A DNA stretch of 29,662 nucleotides from CAYLGT01 sp964383465. Its GTDB lineage: Bacteria; Patescibacteriota; Saccharimonadia; Saccharimonadales; Saccharimonadaceae. Below, piece after piece: positions 12,297-20,393 of this stretch (position 1 is the stretch's first letter; the number at the start of each line of letters is the position of its first letter). The DNA is taken from NCBI GenBank assembly GCA_964383465.1, contig CAYLGT010000010.1:1-29662 (forward strand), given 5' to 3'. Under the pieces are notes generated by a model. The model was not told the DNA's origin. It made no database searches and saw only the letters and a program-made list of their open reading frames with translations. Both the position numbers and the translations under genes were made by a program.

Positions 12297-14165
12297 GTGG
12301 CGAAACTCCCTAAAAGTCCTAAGCGACCGACCTCCAACACAGGATGGTGGCGCACGATACTATTTTTTGCGATAGTTGGGTTCTTTATCCTGTCTTTTGT
12401 AGCGGTACTGTTTCCGCAGCAAAATCTAAAAGAAGTTACATTTTCTGACGTTATCCGCCGTGCAAATGCTGGGCAGATCGACAAACTGGAAATCCAGAGT
12501 GACGTCGTAACCGTCACGCCCAAAGGGAGCGACAAGCCAACAGAAAAGACGATAAAAGAGGCTGGAAGCTCCATTTACGAACAGGGGCTCAACAAAGATG
12601 CGAAAGTTGCCGTCAGTTTCAAAAAACCCTCTGAAACTGAAAATGCGATCTGGAACATAGCGAGCCTCATCATCCCAGCGCTGCTGATCGGTGGTTTGAT
12701 CTTCTTTATGTTCCGCCAAGCTCAAGGACAGAGTAACCAAGCTATGGGATTCGGAAAGAGCAAAGCTCGCCTGTATGGCAACGAAAAATCAAAAGTAACG
12801 TTTTCTGAAGTTGCCGGTAACGAAGAAGCCAAGCAGGATCTGTCGGAAGTAGTTGACTTTCTCAAGCACCCTAAAAAGTTCGAAGACGTCGGTGCAAAAA
12901 TTCCAAAAGGTGTTCTGCTGGTAGGCCCTCCAGGAACCGGTAAAACGATGCTCGCCCGCGCCGTAGCGGGTGAAGCCGATGTGCCGTTTTTCAGCATCTC
13001 TGGTTCAGAGTTTGTCGAGATGTTTGTTGGTGTCGGTGCGTCCCGCGTGCGAGACCTCTTCGAAAAAGCCAAGAAAAACGCGCCATGCATCATCTTTATC
13101 GATGAGATTGACGCTGTTGGACGTCGTCGTGGTTCTGGTATGGGTGGCGGACATGACGAGCGCGAACAGACCCTGAACCAAATCCTGGTGGAGATGGACG
13201 GGTTTGAAGGCGGCACCAACGTTATCGTACTGGCCGCGACCAACCGCGCTGACGTACTCGACCCAGCACTGCTTCGCCCAGGCCGTTTCGACCGACGCAC
13301 CAACATCATTTTGCCTGAGCGCAAAGACCGTGAAGCGATCCTCGGTGTGCACTTCAAAAACAAGCCGACTGACGAAACGGTAAACCTCGACAAGCTCGCT
13401 GCAAAAACTGCAGGAAGTAGTGGTGCGGACCTCGCAAATATCGCCAACGAAGCAGCAATCATCGCCGCTCGCGCCAACCGTAAAAAGATTAGCAACGACG
13501 ACGTCACGGCGGCATTTGAAAAAGTTGCCATCGGTCCAGAGCGCAAAACAAAAATCATGAATGATCATGACAAAGAGATGACCGCCTATCACGAAGCAGG
13601 TCACGCCATCGTTGGCCACGTGCTGCCTGACAGCGACCCGGTGCACAAAGTCACCATCATCCCACGCGGCGGTACCGGCGGTGTTACCTGGTTCCTCCCG
13701 CCGGAAGATCGTTCATACACCAGTGTTGTTGAGTTCAAAGACATCCTGGCTCGCGCACTTGGAGGGCGAATTGCTGAGAAGTTAGTCTATGGTGAAGATC
13801 GTGTTACGACCGGTGCTGGCTCGGACCTGCGAAAAGCAACTGAAATTGCGCGCGACATGGTTATCGAACAGGGAATGGGTGACACGCTCCGCGACCAAGT
13901 TTTTCACGAAGATAACGGTGGCATGATGTTTGATCGTATGACACATGAGCGACCGTATAGCGATGACACCGCGCGAGTGATCGACTCGGAAGTTCAGAAG
14001 CTTATCAAGGAAGCTGCAAACCGCGCGGAGCTCGTGATTGCGCACAACATGAAGCACCTCGAAGCGCTTGCTAAGCGACTTCTCAAGGAAGAAACGGTCG
14101 ACGAAGCTGTTGTCGAAGAAGTACTTGCTGACGCTGTTCTTCCTAAACAAGCCAAACTCTACTAG
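12297..14165 (+). CDS. ftsH: ATP-dependent zinc metalloprotease FtsH
   Basis: The 622-aa protein starts at GTG. Two TM segments (about 20-39 and 119-139) flank a short outside domain. The AAA module has Walker A GPPGTGKT at 210-217, Walker B IIFIDE at 265-270 and the second region of homology ending in RPGRFDRR. The protease site HEAGH is at 432-436, with the usual third ligand region following. FtsH degrades unfolded membrane proteins and some regulators at the inner membrane. Length and all motifs are normal. It is placed between tilS and murJ; the upstream GATACT box is close to the GTG, but the promoter is not certain. Confidence 0.97.
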   Translation: MAKLPKSPKRPTSNTGWWRTILFFAIVGFFILSFVAVLFPQQNLKEVTFSDVIRRANAGQIDKLEIQSDVVTVTPKGSDKPTEKTIKEAGSSIYEQGLNKDAKVAVSFKKPSETENAIWNIASLIIPALLIGGLIFFMFRQAQGQSNQAMGFGKSKARLYGNEKSKVTFSEVAGNEEAKQDLSEVVDFLKHPKKFEDVGAKIPKGVLLVGPPGTGKTMLARAVAGEADVPFFSISGSEFVEMFVGVGASRVRDLFEKAKKNAPCIIFIDEIDAVGRRRGSGMGGGHDEREQTLNQILVEMDGFEGGTNVIVLAATNRADVLDPALLRPGRFDRRTNIILPERKDREAILGVHFKNKPTDETVNLDKLAAKTAGSSGADLANIANEAAIIAARANRKKISNDDVTAAFEKVAIGPERKTKIMNDHDKEMTAYHEAGHAIVGHVLPDSDPVHKVTIIPRGGTGGVTWFLPPEDRSYTSVVEFKDILARALGGRIAEKLVYGEDRVTTGAGSDLRKATEIARDMVIEQGMGDTLRDQVFHEDNGGMMFDRMTHERPYSDDTARVIDSEVQKLIKEAANRAELVIAHNMKHLEALAKRLLKEETVDEAVVEEVLADAVLPKQAKLY

Positions 14166-14195
14166 TTTGCACTAGAGAAGTCACCTCTGGAAGGC

Positions 14196-14201
14196 TATAA
14201 T
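14196..14201 (+). promoter_or_regulatory. -10 box of murJ flanked by an inverted repeat
   Basis: TATAAT ends 7 nt before the ATG at 14209, so the mRNA is probably leaderless. AGGCT and AGCCT sit symmetrically around it and could be an operator. No good -35 box is seen. Confidence 0.5.
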
Positions 14202-14208
14202 AAAGCCT

Positions 14209-15873
14209 ATGGGACGCGTTTCTTCTGTTGTTAGTCGTGCGAATCAGCGCTTAAGCGTCCAGCTTGCGGCTGTCCTTTTAGCTGGCTCTACGTTTCTTTC
14301 ACTGATACTCGGTCTATACCGCGACCGTCTTCTTAACGGTACCTATGCCGCAAATGCTGCGACTGGCTACGCCGGGTATCCTATAGGGCTCGACGCGTAT
14401 ACGGTGGCATTTATCATCCCTGACTTCATGTTCTTCATCCTGGTGTCGGGCGCGCTGAGTGTTACGTTCATTCCAGTTTTCAATAACCGTCTTCAAAAAG
14501 GCAACAAAGAGTCTGCCTGGCGCCTGAGTACAAGTCTTGTAAACTTTATGGCGCTCATCACCCTCGCAGCGAGTCTTCTTATGATCATCTTTGCCGACCC
14601 GCTTGTTCGTTACGTCGTGGGTCCTGGGCTCGATGAATCGGCACGTGCGCTCGCGGTCAGTATGATGCGGGTGATCGCTATCAACCCGTTCCTGTTTGCG
14701 ATCAGCTCAGTCATCGCCAGTATACAACAGGCAGTGGGGCGTTTCGTATTTTTCGCACTAGCACCGACCATATACAACCTAGGCATTATCATCGGGCTTT
14801 TGTGGTTTACGAACGGCGTCACTATCTTTGGGGTGCAGCTGTTTGAAGGAGGCATCATGGGTGTTGCGCTCGGTATCGTGCTCGGGTCGATGCTGCAGCT
14901 CATCGTGAGCGCCGTAGGCCTCATAGGGCTCGGTGTGGACTATCGTTTCAAAATTTACTGGAAAAACCGAGGCTTTAGAGAAGTGCTACGACTCCTGCCG
15001 GCACGTTCACTCGACCAGGGCATGGACTATGTAAACGGAATTGTCGAAACGAACCTGGCATCTCGCATGGTAGCTGGCTCAGTGCGTTTCTATCAGCAAG
15101 CAACGACGCTTCATAGTGTGCCGATCAACCTCATCGGTGTGGCGATCAGTACGGCAGCATTTCCTCAAATGACGGAGCGCCTCAGTCAAGGACGACCCGA
15201 CTTGTTCAAAGCCGAGCTTCGCACCGTTTTACGAGTCATCATCTGGCTGGCTTTACCGACTGCGGCGATTGCATTTTTCGGCCGAGGCTACTTGGTGAAC
15301 TTTCTGTTTAACGGAGGACAGCCGGTTGTTGCTAGTTTGCTGGGAATCCTGGTCATCGCGATCCTTTTCCGCTCCATCTACCACATATCGGCACGTAGTT
15401 TTTATGCGCAACAAGACACAAAAACCCCGCTCTATATATCGTTCTTCACGATTGGCCTCAACATAGCACTCGCCATATATTTCACGATGGTGCTGGGTGC
15501 TGGAATCTATGGTCTCGCGTGGGCTCAGTCAATTGTGGCAGCAGTGGAAGTCGTGATCCTGTTTGCGATTATGTCGATGCGTATTCGCGGGTTGTTTGAC
15601 GTAGCGTTTGCGCGCGCCCTTTTTGGCATGTTGCTCGCTACTGCGCTCATGTCTGTTGTGACGTATATATCCGTAAAGGTATTTGCGCTCACCGTGAACG
15701 ACAACAGTATCGTGACGACCCTGCCAAAGTTCGCACTTATCTCTATCGTCAGCTTTGCTTCGTACTTGTTTGTAAGTAGTCAGGTATTTAAGCTCGACGA
15801 AGCGGCGATCGTGACGAGTCGACTCAAGCGTTTATTCTTTTCTCAGTTGGGTGGCAGGAAGATTTCTCAGTAG
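14209..15873 (+). CDS. murJ: Lipid II flippase MurJ
   Basis: The 554-aa membrane protein has about 13-14 TM segments and the MurJ/MviN plan. An early SVVSRANQRLSVQLAAVLLA entry helix is followed by the DAYTVAFIIPDFMFFILVSG region and SVTFIPVFN near residues 83-91. Later come LEAD-like polar residues and PSLASIPI-equivalent loops in the middle. MurJ moves lipid II across the membrane for peptidoglycan synthesis. Its last codon is directly followed by the lepA ATG (TAG-ATG), so the two genes are co-transcribed. Length is in the normal range (about 510-550). Confidence 0.93.
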   Translation: MGRVSSVVSRANQRLSVQLAAVLLAGSTFLSLILGLYRDRLLNGTYAANAATGYAGYPIGLDAYTVAFIIPDFMFFILVSGALSVTFIPVFNNRLQKGNKESAWRLSTSLVNFMALITLAASLLMIIFADPLVRYVVGPGLDESARALAVSMMRVIAINPFLFAISSVIASIQQAVGRFVFFALAPTIYNLGIIIGLLWFTNGVTIFGVQLFEGGIMGVALGIVLGSMLQLIVSAVGLIGLGVDYRFKIYWKNRGFREVLRLLPARSLDQGMDYVNGIVETNLASRMVAGSVRFYQQATTLHSVPINLIGVAISTAAFPQMTERLSQGRPDLFKAELRTVLRVIIWLALPTAAIAFFGRGYLVNFLFNGGQPVVASLLGILVIAILFRSIYHISARSFYAQQDTKTPLYISFFTIGLNIALAIYFTMVLGAGIYGLAWAQSIVAAVEVVILFAIMSMRIRGLFDVAFARALFGMLLATALMSVVTYISVKVFALTVNDNSIVTTLPKFALISIVSFASYLFVSSQVFKLDEAAIVTSRLKRLFFSQLGGRKISQ

Positions 15874-17661
15874 ATGCAAAAAGATATACGAAACTTCTGC
15901 ATCATCGCACATATCGATCACGGCAAAAGTACGCTGGCCGACCGTATGCTCGAGATCACTGGGACCGTCCAGTCACGCGACATGAAAAGTCAGCTTCTCG
16001 ACAGCATGGAACTCGAGCGTGAAAAAGGCATCACGATAAAACTAGCTCCAGTTCGCATGCAGTATCGTGAAGTTGAGCTCAACCTTATCGACACACCCGG
16101 ACATGTCGATTTCAGCTATGAAGTTAGCCGAAGCTTGCAGGCCTGTGAAGGTGCTGTACTGATCGTCGATGCGAGTCAGGGTATACAGGCGCAGACACTC
16201 GCTAACGTTTACCTCGCCATGGAGCAAGACCTGACAATCATCCCAGTTCTCAACAAAGTTGATTTGCCGGCTGCCGACGTGCCACGTGTTTCAAAACAAG
16301 TCATCAACCTGCTTGGCTGTGATGAGTCTGACATTTTGCAGATCAGCGCAAAGACTGGGCAAGGTGTGAGTGAAGTGCTCGACGCCGTGGTTGAGCGCAT
16401 CAAACCGCCCGTGGGTGACACGACGGCAGCGACTCGCGCACTCATCTTTGACAGTTACTATGATGATTACCGAGGAGTGATCCTGTATACGCGTGTCGTC
16501 GATGGTGCAATCAAAAAAGGCGCCGAGATAAAGATGCTCGCAACTGGTGCGAGTGGGTTAGCGCTGGAAGTTGGCTCACTGAGTCCTACTATGAGTCCGC
16601 AGACAGAGATCGCGACAGGTGAAATCGGTTATATCGTTACCAACCTGAAAACGACCCGTGATGCGAGAGTAGGTGATACGATAACGGTAAAAAGCTTAAG
16701 AGTCGCCCATGAAGAGATTATACCACTGCCTGGGTACAAAGACGTTAAACCATTTGTCTACGCCGGCTTTTTCCCGGTGTCGAACGAGGACTACAACGAA
16801 CTCAAAGAAGCCATCGACAAACTCTCGCTGTCCGACTCGGCGTTGCAGTACGAGCCCGAAAACTCGCCAGTACTCGGCTTTGGTGTGCGCATCGGGTTCC
16901 TCGGCATGCTACACATGGACATCGTTCGTGAACGACTGGAACGAGAGTACGGACTCGATCTGGTCGTCACGAACCCAAGCACTGACTACCAGGTCGACCT
17001 GACCGACGGTACTGAACTCGACATCAAAAGTGCCACTGATCTACCAGATGTAGCGCGTATCACCGAAATTCGCGAACCATGGATTAACGGTGAAATCGTG
17101 GTGCCGACCGACTATGTGGGTGCTGTCATACAACTTGTTGTCAGTAAGCGTGGTCGCCAAAAAAACCTCAGCTACATCGACGAACGAGCGCTAGTAAGTT
17201 TTGAAGCACCACTTGCGAACCTGCTGACCGATTTTTATGACCAACTCAAAAGCGTGACGAGCGGGTATGGCAGCTTCAACTACGAGCTGGCTGATTATCG
17301 CGCCGAAGACCTGGTCAAAGTTGATTTTTACGTAGCCGGCGAAATGGTCGATGCCCTGAGTGTCATGATGCACCGCACCGAGGCAGAAAGTTTTGGTCGC
17401 GAAACGACCAAGAAACTCAAAGAAGTCATTCCGCGACAGAGCTTCCAGGTCGCACTGCAAGCGGCGATCGGCGGACGGTTTATCGCTCGCGAGGACCTGT
17501 CGGCGTATCGAAAAGATGTGACGGCCAAACTCTACGGCGGTGACGTGACGCGTCGCAAGAAGCTTCTTGCCAAGCAGGCCAAGGGAAAGGCTCGTATGAA
17601 ACGCTTTGGAAAAGTCGACATACCGTCTGAGGCATTTACCGTCATGCTCAAGCGTGACTAG
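15874..17661 (+). CDS. lepA: Elongation factor 4 (LepA)
   Basis: The 595-aa GTPase has G1 AHIDHGKST (residues 12-20), switch-region GITIKLAPV, G3 DTPGH, and G4 NKVD. EF-G-like domains and the LepA-specific C-terminal domain follow; the latter contains the usual GGDVTRRKKLLAKQAKGK stretch near the end. LepA acts on stalled or mistranslocated ribosomes in the cytosol. Length matches the family (about 600). It begins right after the murJ stop. Its own stop at 17659-17661 lies inside the CIRCE operator of hrcA. Confidence 0.97.
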   Translation: MQKDIRNFCIIAHIDHGKSTLADRMLEITGTVQSRDMKSQLLDSMELEREKGITIKLAPVRMQYREVELNLIDTPGHVDFSYEVSRSLQACEGAVLIVDASQGIQAQTLANVYLAMEQDLTIIPVLNKVDLPAADVPRVSKQVINLLGCDESDILQISAKTGQGVSEVLDAVVERIKPPVGDTTAATRALIFDSYYDDYRGVILYTRVVDGAIKKGAEIKMLATGASGLALEVGSLSPTMSPQTEIATGEIGYIVTNLKTTRDARVGDTITVKSLRVAHEEIIPLPGYKDVKPFVYAGFFPVSNEDYNELKEAIDKLSLSDSALQYEPENSPVLGFGVRIGFLGMLHMDIVRERLEREYGLDLVVTNPSTDYQVDLTDGTELDIKSATDLPDVARITEIREPWINGEIVVPTDYVGAVIQLVVSKRGRQKNLSYIDERALVSFEAPLANLLTDFYDQLKSVTSGYGSFNYELADYRAEDLVKVDFYVAGEMVDALSVMMHRTEAESFGRETTKKLKEVIPRQSFQVALQAAIGGRFIAREDLSAYRKDVTAKLYGGDVTRRKKLLAKQAKGKARMKRFGKVDIPSEAFTVMLKRD

Positions 17662-17684
17662 CACTCATTGACGCCGAGTGCCAA
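17658..17684 (+). promoter_or_regulatory. CIRCE operator of hrcA-grpE
   Basis: CTAGCACTC-N9-GAGTGCCAA matches the CIRCE consensus arms TTAGCACTC and GAGTGCTAA with one change in each. The spacer holds the TTGACG -35 box (17668-17673). Bound HrcA would block the promoter, so hrcA is autoregulated. The operator overlaps the lepA stop codon. Confidence 0.9.
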
Positions 17685-17697
17685 AACACGGTATACT
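17668..17697 (+). promoter_or_regulatory. Promoter of hrcA-grpE
   Basis: TTGACG (17668-17673), 18 nt and TATACT (17692-17697) end 9 nt before the hrcA ATG, so the mRNA is probably leaderless. Confidence 0.8.
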
Positions 17698-17706
17698 TGA
17701 GCCATT

Positions 17707-18426
17707 ATGACAGATCGTCAAGCTAAAATTTTGGCAACTATCATCGAACAGTACGCAGAGATCGCGGCGCCCGTTGGCAGCGTGACACTCGCTAAGCTAT
17801 TTGGTGTGTCGAGTGCTACGATACGCGCCGAGATGGCGCACCTCGAAGCACTTGGTTTCATCGCCCAGCCACACACAAGTGCGGGGCGCGTGCCAACTGA
17901 TCAAGGGTACCGATTCTACGTTAACCAGCTAAACGAAGTGCGTGACACCCATGAAATTCCTGCCTCTGTCGGAGATCGAAATGCAAAGGCTATCGACGCA
18001 CGAGTTGCAACCTACGCTGATCGTACTGACCGCGCCATCCGCAGTGCTGTCGATAGTCTCGTCGACATCACGCACAACCTAGGCCTTGCTACCATAGGAG
18101 ATCAACTCTACATGAGCGGCATGGGAAACCTCTTTTCTCAACCAGAATTTGCCGCCAACCCACACAATGTCCAGCAAGTCGCACGACTCCTCGACAACCT
18201 CGAGCCATGGCTTCGTGAAGCTGCGCCAAACGAGCCGCTCAACGTCTTCATCGGAGCCGAGAACCCTATCGGCAAAAGTTCACAAGCCAGCCTGATCATC
18301 AGTCGTTTTCGATCACCATATAGCGACAACAGCTATATAGGGGTGCTTGGCCCAACTCGTCAGGACTACGCCAAAGTCATGCGACTTGTTCGTCACACTG
18401 GCGCTATGCTCGAGGAGGTACTCTAG
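17707..18426 (+). CDS. hrcA: Heat-inducible transcription repressor HrcA (short form)
   Basis: The 239-aa protein has the N-terminal winged helix (VGSVTLAKLFGVSSATIRAE at about 23-42, then MAHLEALGFI and SAGRVPTDQGYRFYV). The C-terminal domain is shortened and ends in SYIGVLGPTRQDYAKV. HrcA binds CIRCE operators and represses chaperone genes; it is usually about 340 aa, so around 100 residues are missing from the middle and dimer regions, while the DNA-binding part is complete. grpE follows with no gap (TAG-ATG). It controls this operon and, from the operators at 20266 and 24398, dnaK and dnaJ. Confidence 0.93.
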   Translation: MTDRQAKILATIIEQYAEIAAPVGSVTLAKLFGVSSATIRAEMAHLEALGFIAQPHTSAGRVPTDQGYRFYVNQLNEVRDTHEIPASVGDRNAKAIDARVATYADRTDRAIRSAVDSLVDITHNLGLATIGDQLYMSGMGNLFSQPEFAANPHNVQQVARLLDNLEPWLREAAPNEPLNVFIGAENPIGKSSQASLIISRFRSPYSDNSYIGVLGPTRQDYAKVMRLVRHTGAMLEEVL

Positions 18427-18891
18427 ATGCCGAAAAACAAAAAGCAAACCGAGCTAGAGCAGCAGGTTGGCGAACTCACCCAGGATCTCCAGCGCGTCCG
18501 AGCTGATTTCGAGAACTATCGAAAACGTGTCGAGCAGGAAAAAGCGTTTGCTCGCAGTGCTGGCACTTCAGCTGCTGTCCTCAAACTTCTGCCCGTCATC
18601 GATAACATCGAACGAGCCATCGCCCATACCCCGGCGGAACTTCACGATAACGCGTGGGCACAGGGTGTGGCAAGCCTCGTAAAGAACCTCGAAAAATCGC
18701 TTGAATCACTTTCTCTGCGACGCATTCAGGCAACACCGGGTACGCCGTTTAACCCTGAGCTCCATGAAGCTATACAGTTTGACGAAGATGCCGAGGGTGA
18801 GCACGAAGTTGTTGCCGAAGAACTCCAGGCCGGGTATCTACTGGGCGAAGACGTACTTCGTACCAGTATGGTGAAGGTTACCAAACAGTAG
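18427..18891 (+). CDS. grpE: Nucleotide exchange factor GrpE
   Basis: The 154-aa protein has the long N-terminal coiled coil (ELEQQVGELTQDLQRVRADF, then ENYRKR at about 35-40) and the beta domain ending in GYLLGEDVLRTSMVKV. The signature around HEAIQFDEDAEGEHEVV is present. GrpE releases ADP from DnaK. It is a little shorter than E. coli GrpE (197 aa), mainly because the disordered N-terminus is missing. It starts directly after the hrcA stop. dnaK does not follow; a beta-helix gene with its own promoter lies between. Confidence 0.95.
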   Translation: MPKNKKQTELEQQVGELTQDLQRVRADFENYRKRVEQEKAFARSAGTSAAVLKLLPVIDNIERAIAHTPAELHDNAWAQGVASLVKNLEKSLESLSLRRIQATPGTPFNPELHEAIQFDEDAEGEHEVVAEELQAGYLLGEDVLRTSMVKVTKQ

Positions 18892-18909
18892 TATCCATAC
18901 AGCTAGTGG

Positions 18910-18915
18910 TATAAT
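18910..18915 (+). promoter_or_regulatory. Extended -10 promoter of the beta-helix gene
   Basis: TGG-TATAAT is an extended -10 box, which compensates for the lack of a clear -35 box. It gives a leader of about 18 nt with an AAGGGAG ribosome site, unlike the leaderless neighbours. Confidence 0.6.
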
Positions 18916-18938
18916 GTGCCCCATAAGGGAGTTTTGGC

Positions 18939-20243
18939 ATGTCGTTCAACCCGAGTGTTTCCGGTATCGCAGGTGCGAGTGATGTTGCTCTCAACAACAA
19001 GCTGGATAACCAAGTGCTGGCATATGATAGCGCGACTGATAAGTGGCGCAACCAGGATATGTCTTATTTTCCAACAGCCAAAGCCTATGTGTTTCAAAAT
19101 GGTGGGCGAACGATTGCCATTCGTCGCGACGGTAGTGAAATTTCCAACCTCGCAACTTCCGCTGCAAACAATACGACCGTTATAAATGCTGCCATCGACG
19201 ACGCTGCTGGCGTACTCACGGCGGGAAGTTACGGCGGTGGTGGGCTCGTGCAGCTTTCTGATGATCAGTTCAGTGTCAGTGGGTCGATAGTTATCAAATA
19301 CGGGGTCTCACTTCGCGGTGTTAGTCGTACGTTTGACCGCGGTGGGTCAGTGTACAATGCTGCGAATCAAGTCACCAACGGCACGTCACTTCGGGCTACT
19401 ACAAACAACATGAAGGTGATCGTGGCTGGATCGACTACTTCGGGAAGCGGTGTACATATGCCAACCAACCCGCATGGTATGGAGATCTCCCATCTACAGG
19501 TCGATGGACATGGTGTATCTGGGGCAACTGGCATATATATAAAAGACGTCACCGACCCAAAAGTAACATCTGTAACAGTTGCTGACTGCCTAATTGGTAT
19601 CGACGTTGACTCATCTCAGCCACCAAATTCCGGTGGGACGGTCGCCTGTAAAATCATCCAGTGTGACGTATTGGGATGCGACACGGGCATAAACGTCGCA
19701 GGTACGAGTGGCGGTACCGACAGTGAAATCACCAGCTGTCGCATCCTGGGTCACAGCACCATGGGCGTGAACTTGACCAAAGGAGGCTGGCAAATTACAC
19801 AGTGTCATATGACGAGCTCTTCGGCACAACACCTCATGCTCTCAGGCTCGCCTGCCATGGTGAGTAACAATTATCTCGACACAAGTGGCGCTAATCCTCA
19901 GGTGACTATTGCGAGCGGCAACATCAGCCTAGTGGGTAACTACTTTACGTCGAGCGGCACCCAGCCCGGGCCGGCCATAGAGATCACTGGGAACGGGTAT
20001 CGTTCGGTGATATCGAGCAATACCATCGACATAGGCGCTAACACGACTTCGTTTGTCCAGCTCCCTAGCGGAACGGTTTCGACTATGCCGGTTGTTATAG
20101 TGGGCAACTCAGTAGATATCGGCACGTCACCAAATTTTGTTTCGATCGTTATCAACAGTTCTGGTGCTGCAGTCGCAGATCAAGACACTACAAATGGTCC
20201 TTACATCAAAGGAAATCGAACCTTTGCTGGTGATGGTGGTTAG
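18939..20243 (+). CDS. Right-handed beta-helix protein with phage tail-spike-like N-terminus
   Basis: The 434-aa product starts with a segment (ASDVALNNKLDNQVLAYDSA at about 13-32, then DKWRN) that is typical of the stem of phage tail fibres and spikes. The rest is rich in G, S, T, N and V with repeated short beta turns (GIYIKDVTDPKVTSVTVADC, GINVAGTSGGTDSEITSCRI), as in pectate-lyase-like parallel beta-helices. There is no signal peptide and no TM segment, so export by a standard route is not evident. It sits between grpE and dnaK with its own promoter and ribosome site. It could be a surface or glycan-binding protein captured from a phage, or part of a contact device; no other phage genes are near. 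Confidence 0.7.
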   Translation: MSFNPSVSGIAGASDVALNNKLDNQVLAYDSATDKWRNQDMSYFPTAKAYVFQNGGRTIAIRRDGSEISNLATSAANNTTVINAAIDDAAGVLTAGSYGGGGLVQLSDDQFSVSGSIVIKYGVSLRGVSRTFDRGGSVYNAANQVTNGTSLRATTNNMKVIVAGSTTSGSGVHMPTNPHGMEISHLQVDGHGVSGATGIYIKDVTDPKVTSVTVADCLIGIDVDSSQPPNSGGTVACKIIQCDVLGCDTGINVAGTSGGTDSEITSCRILGHSTMGVNLTKGGWQITQCHMTSSSAQHLMLSGSPAMVSNNYLDTSGANPQVTIASGNISLVGNYFTSSGTQPGPAIEITGNGYRSVISSNTIDIGANTTSFVQLPSGTVSTMPVVIVGNSVDIGTSPNFVSIVINSSGAAVADQDTTNGPYIKGNRTFAGDGG

Positions 20244-20265
20244 AAAACAGAGGCAAAATCGCTTT

Positions 20266-20292
20266 TTAGCACTCTTGACATGAGAGTGCTAA
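20266..20292 (+). promoter_or_regulatory. Perfect CIRCE operator of dnaK
   Basis: TTAGCACTC-N9-GAGTGCTAA matches the consensus exactly. The spacer contains TTGACA (20275-20280). Confidence 0.97.
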
Positions 20293-20304
20293 TTTGATTA
20301 TTAT
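20275..20304 (+). promoter_or_regulatory. Promoter of dnaK
   Basis: TTGACA (20275-20280), an 18-nt spacer and TATTAT (20299-20304) lie about 90 nt before the start. Unlike most genes here, dnaK has a leader and an AAAGGAGAG ribosome site. Confidence 0.75.
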
Positions 20305-20315
20305 AGAGACAGCGT

Positions 20316-20342
20316 TTGGCACTGTCCTGCGAGGAGTGCCAG
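20316..20342 (+). promoter_or_regulatory. Degenerate second CIRCE-like repeat in the dnaK leader
   Basis: TTGGCACTG-N9-GAGTGCCAG keeps the 9-9-9 layout, with two changes per arm from the consensus. It lies just after the predicted transcription start. It may be a weaker HrcA site or an RNA hairpin (TGGCACT with AGTGCCA). Confidence 0.5.
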
Positions 20343-20393
20343 AACGAATCATACGAAATTCATTTGATTTATCTAAATAAAAGGAGAGAAACT

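Noticed and set aside
12722..13558. A 278-aa open frame on the minus strand
   Set aside because: It lies wholly within ftsH in the opposite strand; the translation is Ser/Arg/Thr-rich with no domain. It is a shadow of ftsH codon use.
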